Assembly: GCA_964410105.1 (NCBI GenBank)
Contig: CAYPFY010000005.1
Location: forward strand, 136,493 to 200,492
DNA: 64,000 nt
Direction of reading: 5' to 3'
DNA from: CAYPFY01 sp964410105
Lineage (GTDB): Bacteria; Bacteroidota; Ignavibacteria; UBA10030; SZUA-254
This document shows positions 9,812 to 17,425 of this stretch, one piece after another. Position 1 is the stretch's first letter; each line of letters starts with the position of its first letter. The notes under the pieces are model-generated. The model was given only the letters and a program-made list of their open reading frames with translations. It was not told the DNA's origin and did not search any database. The translations under genes were made by a program, and so were the position numbers.

Positions 9812-11277
9812 AGGTGATAGTTCGGGGCTTCCTTGGTGATCTGAATGTCATGAGGGTGGCTTTCCCGCAGGCCGGCGACGGACATTTTTACGAACTGGGT
9901 ATGGAGTTTCATCTCCCGGAGATTCGCGCAGCCGCAGTATCCCATGGCGGCCCGCAGGCCTCCGATCATCTGAAAAACCGTATCGGAGAGCGGCCCCTTA
10001 TCGGGAACGCGTCCTTCGATCCCTTCGGGAACGAGTTTCGGGATATCCTCTTCAACATCCTGGAAATACCGGTCGCTGCTTCCTTTTTTCATCGCCTCAA
10101 TCGAGCCCATTCCGCGATACACTTTGTAGCTGCGCCCCTCGAAAAGAATCTTCTCCCCGGGGCTCTCGTCGACGCCGGCGAACAGACTGCCGATCATCAC
10201 CGTATCGGCCCCGGCGGCGATCGCCTTGGCGATATCGCCTGTGTGCCTGATCCCGCCGTCGGCGATAACCGGGATCCGCGAACGGGCGGCAGTCTTTGCA
10301 CACTCGTAGACGGCGGTGATCTGGGGAACCCCGACCCCTGCGACGACCCGCGTCGTGCAGATGGACCCTGGGCCGATCCCTACTTTGATCGCGTCGACTC
10401 CGGCCCGGATAAGATCGCGTGTCGCGTCGGAGGTGCCGACATTCCCGGCGATAAGCTCACAGTCGGCAAAATTCTTCCTCACCCGGCGCACCATGTCGAG
10501 GACGCCCCTGGAATGGCCGTGAGCGGTATCGACCACTATGGCATCCACGCCGGCCTTCACAAGCGCCGAGACCCGATCGAGCGTATCGACGGCGACGCCG
10601 ACCGCGGCGCCGACCCGGAGCCGGCCGTGGCGATCCTCGCAAGCGAACGGATGGTGCTTTTTCTTCTGGATGTCCTTGTACGTATACATCCCTTTCAGCC
10701 GGCCCGACTTATCCACGACCGGAAGCTTCTCAATCCGATGTTTCTGGATGATCCTTTCCGCCTGTTCGAGAGTCGTGCCGACGGGCGCGGTCACGAGATC
10801 GGCGGTCGTCATGATCCGCGAAATAACGAGCTCACGGTTCGGTTCGAACCGGAGATCCCGGTTCGTCACAATCCCGATCAGTTTACTTCCCGCATCGACG
10901 ATGGGGATGCCCGAGATCTGGTACTTGCTCATCAGGCCGAGCGCGTCGCCGACCGTGTTCTGGGCGTTCATCGTGATCGGATTGAGGATCATGCCGCTTT
11001 CAGACCTTTTCACAAGCTCCACCTGTGCGGCCTGTTCGGCGATCGACATATTCTTGTGGAGAATGCCGATCCCTCCTTCCCGTGCGAGCGCGATGGCGAG
11101 CTTCGCCTCGGTGACCGTATCCATCGCGGCGGAGACCAGCGGGATATTCAGCGAGATCGACCGGGAGAGTCTTGTAGATACATCGGTTTCGCGCGGAAGG
11201 ACGGATGATCGCCGGGGGACGAGGAGCACATCGTCGAACGTGACACCCTCCCCGATAAATTTTTTGGTAGAAATCAC
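9808..11277 (-). CDS. guaB: Inosine-5'-monophosphate dehydrogenase
   Basis: A 489-residue enzyme converting IMP to XMP with NAD, the committed step to GMP. It has a TIM barrel with two inserted CBS domains (about 95-205), the catalytic loop GPGSICTTR with C307, and the flap segment YRGMGSIEAMKKGS. Length is normal. The start codon is GTG (VISTKKFIGEG...) and no strong ribosome site is seen. It follows gcdH by 9 bases and overlaps the peptidase by 4 bases. Confidence 0.97.
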   Translation of the reverse strand: MISTKKFIGEGVTFDDVLLVPRRSSVLPRETDVSTRLSRSISLNIPLVSAAMDTVTEAKLAIALAREGGIGILHKNMSIAEQAAQVELVKRSESGMILNPITMNAQNTVGDALGLMSKYQISGIPIVDAGSKLIGIVTNRDLRFEPNRELVISRIMTTADLVTAPVGTTLEQAERIIQKHRIEKLPVVDKSGRLKGMYTYKDIQKKKHHPFACEDRHGRLRVGAAVGVAVDTLDRVSALVKAGVDAIVVDTAHGHSRGVLDMVRRVRKNFADCELIAGNVGTSDATRDLIRAGVDAIKVGIGPGSICTTRVVAGVGVPQITAVYECAKTAARSRIPVIADGGIRHTGDIAKAIAAGADTVMIGSLFAGVDESPGEKILFEGRSYKVYRGMGSIEAMKKGSSDRYFQDVEEDIPKLVPEGIEGRVPDKGPLSDTVFQMIGGLRAAMGYCGCANLREMKLHTQFVKMSVAGLRESHPHDIQITKEAPNYHL

Positions 11278-11286
11278 GAAGAAAAA

Positions 11287-12456
11287 TCAGACATAGGCGG
11301 GGATCCCCGTGATATCCTCGCCCACGATAAGCGTGTGCATCTCGTGCGTACCTTCATAGGTCTTGACCGACTCGAGATTTGCGGCGTGGCGCATCACCGG
11401 ATACTCGTCCAGTATCCCGTTCGCCCCCAGAATCTCACGCGCGGTGCGCGCGATCTCGAGCGCGATCTCGACATTATTCCGCTTGGCCATAGAGACCTGT
11501 TGATAGCGGAGCTTTCCCTGGTCTTTCAGGCGGCCGATCTGAAGGCAGAGAAGCTGCGCCTTGGTTATCTCGGTCACCATCCTGACAAGCTTTTCCTGGG
11601 TCATCTGGAAGGAGGCGATGGGCTTGCCGAACTGGATCCTGGATTTCGCATAATTGAGGGCGGAGTCATAACAGGCCATGGCGGAACCGATCCCGCCCCA
11701 GGCGATGCCGTAGCGGGCCTGGTTCAGGCACATGAGCGGACATTTGAGGCCTTCCGAGTTAGGAAGAATATTCTCCTTCGGGATGGCGCAATCCTGGAAA
11801 ATCAATTCCGAGGTGACGGAGGCGCGGAGCGAATGTTTCCCGGTCATCTCAGGCGCGCTGAACCCGGTGGCGCCTTTTTCGACCAGGAAACCGTGAACGG
11901 TGCCGTTAAGCTTCGCCCAGACGACGGCGACATCGGCGATCGTCCCGTTGGTGATCCACATCTTGGCTCCGTTCAGAACATATTTGCCCTTCTTCTCCTC
12001 GGCGCGCGTGATCATCCCTCCGGGATTTGAGCCGTAGTCCGGTTCGGTCAGCCCGAAACACCCGATTTTCTCGCCGGAGGCGAGCTTGGGAAGCCAGAAA
12101 TCCTTCTGCGCGTCGGAGCCGAAGGTGAAAATGGGATACATCACCAGGGCGCTCTGGACGGAGGCGAAACTCCGCACCCCGCTATCGCCCCTTTCGAGCT
12201 CCTGCATTACGAGCCCGTAGGCGACATTATTCATCTCGGCGCATCCGTACTTGGCGGGGAGCGTTGCTCCGAACATGCCCAGTTCGGCCATTTTGGGGAC
12301 AAGGTGGCGGGGGAAGGAGCCGGCGCGGTTGTGTTTTTCGATCACGGGCAGGACATGGTCATCGACGAAATCGCGGACCGTATTCCGAACCAGAATCTCT
12401 TCCTGGCTCAAGAGCCCTTCGATATCGTAATAGTCGACGCCGTGAAACTTCTGCAT
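11287..12456 (-). CDS. gcdH: Glutaryl-CoA dehydrogenase
   Basis: A 389-residue acyl-CoA dehydrogenase closest in pattern to glutaryl-CoA dehydrogenases, which oxidise and decarboxylate glutaryl-CoA to crotonyl-CoA in lysine/tryptophan breakdown. Diagnostic segments are SGVRSFASVQSALVMYPI, containing the substrate-carboxylate arginine region. Others are CFGLTEPDYGSNPGG, ARYGIAWG, and the C-terminal TYEGTHEMH with the catalytic Glu. It differs clearly from the other acyl-CoA dehydrogenase in the window. It is the first gene of the seven-gene minus-strand unit and lies 75 bases below a predicted -10 box. Confidence 0.9.
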   Translation of the reverse strand: MQKFHGVDYYDIEGLLSQEEILVRNTVRDFVDDHVLPVIEKHNRAGSFPRHLVPKMAELGMFGATLPAKYGCAEMNNVAYGLVMQELERGDSGVRSFASVQSALVMYPIFTFGSDAQKDFWLPKLASGEKIGCFGLTEPDYGSNPGGMITRAEEKKGKYVLNGAKMWITNGTIADVAVVWAKLNGTVHGFLVEKGATGFSAPEMTGKHSLRASVTSELIFQDCAIPKENILPNSEGLKCPLMCLNQARYGIAWGGIGSAMACYDSALNYAKSRIQFGKPIASFQMTQEKLVRMVTEITKAQLLCLQIGRLKDQGKLRYQQVSMAKRNNVEIALEIARTAREILGANGILDEYPVMRHAANLESVKTYEGTHEMHTLIVGEDITGIPAYV

Positions 12457-12530
12457 GGGGGGATCGATTCACACATTACAAGAAACGCCCCGTTCGATGA
12501 GAACACAGGGCGCACACGAGAACGTGGCCA

Positions 12531-12559
12531 AAATTACGAAAATATCGCTGGAAAGTCAA
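12531..12559 (-). promoter_or_regulatory. Predicted promoter of the gcdH-guaB-...-meaB unit
   Basis: On the minus strand TTGACT, a 17-base spacer, then TAATTT. Transcription would begin near 12524, about 68 bases before the gcdH ATG. The downstream genes are packed with overlaps or gaps of at most 13 bases as far as meaB, so this is the natural promoter for the whole unit. Confidence 0.5.
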
Positions 12560-12614
12560 ACAATTGCAGGACTTGGGGGGGAGGTCCCACGGGCAGGGGA
12601 CGATCTCCCTGAAA

Positions 12615-13955
12615 TTACTCGAGAGTGATTCCGTAATCCTTGATCTTCAGATACAGCCCTTTCTCGCTGATATTGAGGGCGTCGGCGGTCTTCTTGCGGT
12701 TCCCGTTAAACATCTTCAGGACTTTTTCGATGTGGATTTTTTCCACATCTTCGATCGCCATGGAGGGGGGAGCGGGTTCGGGTTGGCGTTCGCTCAGGTG
12801 AAGATCCGTCGGCTCGATCATCTGATGGGGCGAGAGGATCACGGCGCCTTCGATGACATGCTCCAATTCGCGGACGTTGCCCGGCCAATCATACATCATC
12901 ATCAGCTCAAGGGATTTCGGACTGAGATTCTTGGTCTCTTTGGATCGAGACTTCTTCCTCAGGAAAAAATCTATCAGGAGCGGCACATCCTCCCGGTGTT
13001 CGCACAGTGGCGGGATACGGATCGTGATCACATTGAGCCGGTAGAGGAGATCCTCCCGGAAGCGACCGGCGCGGGCTTCCTCCTGCAGACTCTTATTCGT
13101 CGCCGAAACCACCCGGACGTCCGCCCTCAGTTCATTGGTACCCCCGACGCGGCGAAAATCCCCCGTTTCAAGAAACCGAAGCAATTTCGGCTGAATGATC
13201 GGGCTGATATCCCCCACCTCGTCGAGGAAGAGAGTTCCCCCGTTGGCAACTTCGACGAGGCCGGGCTTGGCGGCATAGGCATTCGTGAAGGCCCCTTTCT
13301 CGTGGCCGAACAATTCGCTTTCAAGGAGAGTATCCGGAATAGACGAGCAATTGACCGGGACGAATGGGCGATCCTTGCGGGGGCTCGATTCATGAATCAG
13401 TTTGGCGATCAGTTCCTTCCCGGTTCCGCTGGGGCCGACGATTAGCGCGATCGAATCGCTCTGGGCGACCCGCTGGGCGCTCTCGATCACCGCCTTAAAA
13501 ACCTTGCTCTCCCCTATGATCTCAAAACCGCCGAATTTCCGGGAGAGTTCTGTCTTCAGGAGCGTATTGTCGATCGAGAGTTTTTTTCTATCGATCGCCC
13601 GGACGATCGTCTGTTCCAGCTGGTCGATGTCGTAGGGTTTTCCCAAAACCTCATAGGCTCCGAGCTTGGTAGATTCGACGGCCATCTTAAGGTCGGCGTA
13701 AGCCGAGAGGATGATCACCTGAGAAGAGGGGGAGTGTTCTGCGATAAACTTAAGTACTTCGCGCCCATCCACGCGCGGCATGACCATATCGAGGAGCACA
13801 ACGTCGTAAAGCGTTTTCTGGATGAGATTGATGGCCTGTGCGCCGTCGAAAGCGAGGTCGACTTTGTAGGCATGGGCACGCTGGAGTTCCTCCTGGAGGA
13901 TATCGGTCGTTGCCGTTTCGTCGTCGACCAGGAGGATTTTATAGCTCTGGGGCAT
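12615..13955 (-). CDS. NtrC-family response regulator (receiver, AAA+, Fis-type HTH)
   Basis: A 446-residue regulator. The receiver domain (1-120) has the acidic pair DDE at 11-13, phospho-acceptor D56 and K106 in GKPYD. The AAA+ domain (about 145-375) has Walker A GPSGTGKE at 174-181 and Walker B FLDEVGD at 243-249. The C-terminal helix-turn-helix (about 410-445) includes KKTADALNISEKGLYLKI. The sigma-54 contact loop reads GAFTNA at 221-226 rather than GAFTGA, so sigma-54 activation is likely but not certain. It follows the single-domain receiver gene by 10 bases. No histidine kinase is adjacent. Confidence 0.93.
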   Translation of the reverse strand: MPQSYKILLVDDETATTDILQEELQRAHAYKVDLAFDGAQAINLIQKTLYDVVLLDMVMPRVDGREVLKFIAEHSPSSQVIILSAYADLKMAVESTKLGAYEVLGKPYDIDQLEQTIVRAIDRKKLSIDNTLLKTELSRKFGGFEIIGESKVFKAVIESAQRVAQSDSIALIVGPSGTGKELIAKLIHESSPRKDRPFVPVNCSSIPDTLLESELFGHEKGAFTNAYAAKPGLVEVANGGTLFLDEVGDISPIIQPKLLRFLETGDFRRVGGTNELRADVRVVSATNKSLQEEARAGRFREDLLYRLNVITIRIPPLCEHREDVPLLIDFFLRKKSRSKETKNLSPKSLELMMMYDWPGNVRELEHVIEGAVILSPHQMIEPTDLHLSERQPEPAPPSMAIEDVEKIHIEKVLKMFNGNRKKTADALNISEKGLYLKIKDYGITLE

Positions 13956-13965
13956 CGGGGACGCC

Positions 13966-14334
13966 CTACTCGCTCAGGACCCGTTCAATTGTGGTGAGCA
14001 AATCGACAAGGTCGTAGGGTTTGCTCACAAAATCCTCGGCTCCGTGTTTCTTTGATTCGATCGCATTTTTCAGATCGGCGAACCCGGTGAGCATGATGAC
14101 CTTCAGGGCAGGATAGGACTTCTTTATATACTTGAGCACCTCGAACCCGTCCACCTTTCCCATCTTGATGTCGAGGAGAACCAGGTCGAACTTCTTATTC
14201 TGGACGCTTTCGATTGCTTCGTCGCCGTCGGCTGCGGTCGCGACATCGTACCCGCCGCTGGTCAGCTCGCTGCTGAGCACGGAGCGCAGAGGCTCTTCAT
14301 CATCGACGACGAGAATTCGGCTTTTGTCGGCCAT
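13966..14334 (-). CDS. Single-domain response regulator (CheY-like receiver)
   Basis: A 122-residue receiver with no output domain. It has the acidic pair DDE near residues 11-13, phospho-acceptor D55, the switch Thr in IMLTGFADL and the conserved Lys in SKPYD. The residue after the acceptor strand is MGKVDG, where most receivers have MPxxDG. The ATG at 14334 is preferred over a GTG at 14340 because GAAGGA lies about 8 bases before it. It is co-directional with and 10 bases ahead of the NtrC-type gene, so the two may form a phosphorelay branch with a kinase elsewhere. Confidence 0.9.
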   Translation of the reverse strand: MADKSRILVVDDEEPLRSVLSSELTSGGYDVATAADGDEAIESVQNKKFDLVLLDIKMGKVDGFEVLKYIKKSYPALKVIMLTGFADLKNAIESKKHGAEDFVSKPYDLVDLLTTIERVLSE

Positions 14335-14363
14335 GAGCACGTCCTTCAGGAAAAAAATCGGTG

Positions 14364-14389
14364 AAAAAACACGTTTTTGATAAAACGTG
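14364..14389 (-). terminator. Perfect 8-bp inverted repeat followed by a T run (terminator or operator)
   Basis: On the minus strand CACGTTTT, a 4-base loop ATCA, AAAACGTG and then six T residues. This has the form of an intrinsic terminator for the exported deiminase gene, although that stop codon is 170 bases upstream. It also lies only 30-55 bases before the receiver gene and overlaps a promoter-like -10 box. It may therefore instead be an operator or an attenuator in the leader. Confidence 0.5.
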
Positions 14390-14405
14390 CCAAAAAGTTA
14401 ATCAA
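14377..14405 (-). promoter_or_regulatory. Possible promoter of the response-regulator pair
   Basis: On the minus strand TTGATT, 17 bases, TATCAA. Its -10 box lies inside the 8-bp inverted repeat. Transcription would start near 14370, about 36 bases before the receiver ATG. It competes with the reading of the repeat as a terminator. Confidence 0.35.
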
Positions 14406-14559
14406 ATCGAATCACAAATGCAAAACATGAAGCGAGGAAAATAAGTCGGGAAGGAAAGAATTACCCGGGAGACTCTATTTCGTCAAACGTGCGTCATCCC
14501 CGGCGGGGGGAGCGGGCGTATCAGGACCCGGAGAGAGTCAGACCGGACACGTTTTCATA

Positions 14560-17211
14560 TTATTTCAGAAGCACCATTGTCCCCGAGCGCACCACGCTCC
14601 CCGCGAATATTCTGTAGAAATATGCACCTGCGGCCCGATCCCGGGCATCCCACCGGACTGAAAAAGTCCCGGCCTCCTTATCCTCATCGAGGATAGTTTC
14701 CACAAAATCTCCGAGAAGAGTGTAAATCTGCAGCGTGACGTGTGTCTTTTCCGGTATGCTGAACGAAATCACCGTCGACGGATTAAAAGGATTGGGAAAA
14801 TTCTGCGCCAGCGAAAACTTTTGCGGGCGTGATATCGCCTCTCCTTCAGGGGGTGGCGGAGGCAATTCGGACAGCGGCATACTTCTCATCTGAGTCGGCG
14901 AGCCGGGCGAGAGAATCAACTTTCCCGCCCCCGACGCCTTGACCCAGTAACCTCTGAAGGGCCGCAGCGTATCGGCGATATAATAGTTCCCGGCATACCC
15001 GAAAAAGTTGGAAGCCGTTATGGAGGGAGGAATTGACGACACTGCGCCGGCAGGGATCGTGGAAATCACCGAACCGATCATATTCCAGCCAAGGTGGACG
15101 GAAATCGTTTCCGCGGTGACGGGAGTCCCGGACATTTGGCGCGTTTCCCCAGACGGAAACTTTATCCAGTAGGCGAGACCCCCCTTCATGGAGTCCTTGA
15201 GAACATACCGGCCGTCGTAGGCAAACATTCCTGATGATGCCTCGGGATAAACCGTCGTTCGTCGCGGATCGGGCACGATCAGCGGGAAGGAGATCAGATT
15301 CCAGTCCCTGCTCAGAGTATCCATGTACGTCGTCACCGGATTGACCACGGTAACCGTAAAGGTGCAGCTATCTTTGTTCCCGGAGGCATCGGTGGCCCGG
15401 CACACAACCATGGTCGTTCCCCTCGGGAATGTCGAGCCGGATGCCGGGGTTGACGAGACGGAAACGCCGGGGCAGTTATCCAGGGCTGAGGGGGCCGCAT
15501 AATTCACCACCGCGCCGCCGGATCCGGGTGGGTTCTCATCAACACTCGTGTCAGCATGACATGAGAGGACCGGTTTCTGGGTATCCGCAACGGTAACCGT
15601 AAAACTGCATGAAGGTCCGGAAGCAGTCGTGCACGAAACCGTCGTGGTCCCGATCGGGAAGAATGACCCGGAAGCAGGGGTAGAGGTCATGGTCCCGCAG
15701 GAGCCTGTCGTTGTCGGGGCCGGGTAATTCACCGTCGCCCCGCATTGCCCCGTTGAGTTTTTTACCAGAATATTCGAAGGACAGCTTATCTGGCACCCAA
15801 CCGTCGTCCCCTTCAGGTATGTCGAATAATTTCCGGCCGGGGCCACAGTGGGCCTCACAACCTGCCTGCCGCTATTACTCGTCGCTGATATATAGTACGA
15901 CAACACATTTCCCGACGGTTGTCCCGGTATCGTCGCCGAAAACGTATCGGTCGCAACCTGCGTCATCACTACCGCCTGGAAACCGTTTTGAACGTTTAAC
16001 GTCCAGTTCACCTCCGCATGGCTCACCCCTGTCGGCGTCTTGACATACGCCCGCACCTCATAACCCCCCTGGTTAGTGATCGTATCGGGATACCATGCAT
16101 GCGCAATAAAAATCGGATCGTCCTGCGGAAATTCTTTCGTGATGCAGTGTATCGCCCCCTGACGAGCCGCATAATACTTAGACTGTATCCCGACGATCCT
16201 GTAGCCCGGCATCGCCTCCCTGTACGTACTGAGAGCCACCGTGTCGGTGGCCGGGTTATCGTATGTCGGCACCAGAACGGTGCGGTTTAGAATAAGAGAA
16301 TTCGCATACCCCGCCTCGGAGGTGATGTAGGTAAGCCCTCCCTGATTATAGGTGGGGGCTGCCTTGATTCTGATGAATTTATAGGGGCGGCCGTAACAGC
16401 TGGTCCTCTGCTTCATGACCGAGATGGCCCCTTCGAGGGCGGTGCTGTCGCCGAAAAACGTATCCACGCTCGGGTCATGATTGGAAGAGGGGATCTCATT
16501 GACGATGAACGTCTCCTCGTTGATCAGCTTCATGTAATAGTCAATGTGGATCTTATAGTTGGCAACGGCCACGAGATCATTCAGGCCGAAGAGGTTTTGA
16601 TCGATATAAGTCGCGTTCTGATCGCAGATCAGGCGGCGGTGTCCGTCTGTAAGAAAATTCCCCCCGTCCATGACCGTCGTAGAGATGAACGGTTTCGGGA
16701 GATAGCTGGCGATCGTAGAATTAAGGTCACGGCCGGCGATGGAGGAGGATTCGACGCCGTTCCGGTATATGGTATATGGCCCCCAATCCCGGATCCACAC
16801 TTTCTCCAAATCGTCGGGGAGCGCCGGGTAGAGGATGATGTGAAGATGAGAAGAGGGACCGATGCCGAGCGCGGCGAGAGTATCGGCAACATGGTAATCG
16901 CTGTAGAGGTAGGGGCCGTACTTTCCGGTATGAGACGTATCGTCGATGACGTAAACCTCCAGCCCCTCGTTGAGCGCCTCGCGGACGATGGTCGACTGAG
17001 TATACATCGTCCCGTAGTAGCGGCCGGTCCAGTAGCTGGTCCATCCTGATGATGCAGCGTTGGTAAAAATCTTATAGTATTCCTTCTCATCCCAGCGGAT
17101 CACGACCCCGCGGACTTCTTCGTACTCTGCGGCTGTACGGGGATTGGTGATCGTCTGGGAAAACCCCAGGGAACAGAGGGCAAGAAACAGGAATACGGCC
17201 AGGGCTCTCAT
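14560..17211 (-). CDS. Exported agmatine/peptidyl-arginine deiminase-family protein with HYR repeats and T9SS sorting domain
   Basis: An 883-residue exported protein. A signal peptide (1-18) precedes a deiminase domain of the PPAD/agmatine-deiminase superfamily (about 25-370), with RDWGPY at 141-146, GGN at 183-185, H222-I-D224, N304 in YANSLI and C356 in GAIHC. These align with the Asp, His, Asp, Asn and Cys residues used by the Porphyromonas peptidylarginine deiminase. After a beta-rich linker come two HYR-type repeats (about 480-645), a segment of the kind that often precedes sorting signals, and a C-terminal type-A T9SS domain (NFPNPFNPST, about 810-883). Known enzymes convert agmatine to carbamoylputrescine or arginine to citrulline; which applies here is open. 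It is monocistronic. Confidence 0.9.
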   Translation of the reverse strand: MRALAVFLFLALCSLGFSQTITNPRTAAEYEEVRGVVIRWDEKEYYKIFTNAASSGWTSYWTGRYYGTMYTQSTIVREALNEGLEVYVIDDTSHTGKYGPYLYSDYHVADTLAALGIGPSSHLHIILYPALPDDLEKVWIRDWGPYTIYRNGVESSSIAGRDLNSTIASYLPKPFISTTVMDGGNFLTDGHRRLICDQNATYIDQNLFGLNDLVAVANYKIHIDYYMKLINEETFIVNEIPSSNHDPSVDTFFGDSTALEGAISVMKQRTSCYGRPYKFIRIKAAPTYNQGGLTYITSEAGYANSLILNRTVLVPTYDNPATDTVALSTYREAMPGYRIVGIQSKYYAARQGAIHCITKEFPQDDPIFIAHAWYPDTITNQGGYEVRAYVKTPTGVSHAEVNWTLNVQNGFQAVVMTQVATDTFSATIPGQPSGNVLSYYISATSNSGRQVVRPTVAPAGNYSTYLKGTTVGCQISCPSNILVKNSTGQCGATVNYPAPTTTGSCGTMTSTPASGSFFPIGTTTVSCTTASGPSCSFTVTVADTQKPVLSCHADTSVDENPPGSGGAVVNYAAPSALDNCPGVSVSSTPASGSTFPRGTTMVVCRATDASGNKDSCTFTVTVVNPVTTYMDTLSRDWNLISFPLIVPDPRRTTVYPEASSGMFAYDGRYVLKDSMKGGLAYWIKFPSGETRQMSGTPVTAETISVHLGWNMIGSVISTIPAGAVSSIPPSITASNFFGYAGNYYIADTLRPFRGYWVKASGAGKLILSPGSPTQMRSMPLSELPPPPPEGEAISRPQKFSLAQNFPNPFNPSTVISFSIPEKTHVTLQIYTLLGDFVETILDEDKEAGTFSVRWDARDRAAGAYFYRIFAGSVVRSGTMVLLK

Positions 17212-17260
17212 AGATTCATTCAGGGTGGCGGGGGATCCGGAAAAACACTCCGGACTTTAT

Positions 17261-17289
17261 AAGATAGAGAAGTTAGCGGGATTTGTCAA
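17261..17289 (-). promoter_or_regulatory. Predicted promoter of the exported deiminase
   Basis: On the minus strand TTGACA, 17 bases, TATCTT, an exact match to the -35 consensus with ideal spacing. The predicted start is near 17254, giving a 43-base leader before the ATG at 17211. A short CCGGA/TCCGG stem (17237-17253) lies at the start of that leader. Confidence 0.6.
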
Positions 17290-17425
17290 CCACCGGGATC
17301 ACATCCGATCGGCAAGGTGTCAACCTTCAGGCGCAGCCTCTTTCGGATGATCGTGGCACGCACGGAGGCGGGTGTCGAGGCAAGAGCGGGTAAATCGAGG
17401 AGAAGATTTCGGAGCTCCCCCCGTC

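Noticed and set aside
9814..11208. 464-codon open frame antisense to guaB
   Set aside because: Low-complexity Asp/Gly/His-rich translation typical of antisense frames; guaB is intact on the other strand.
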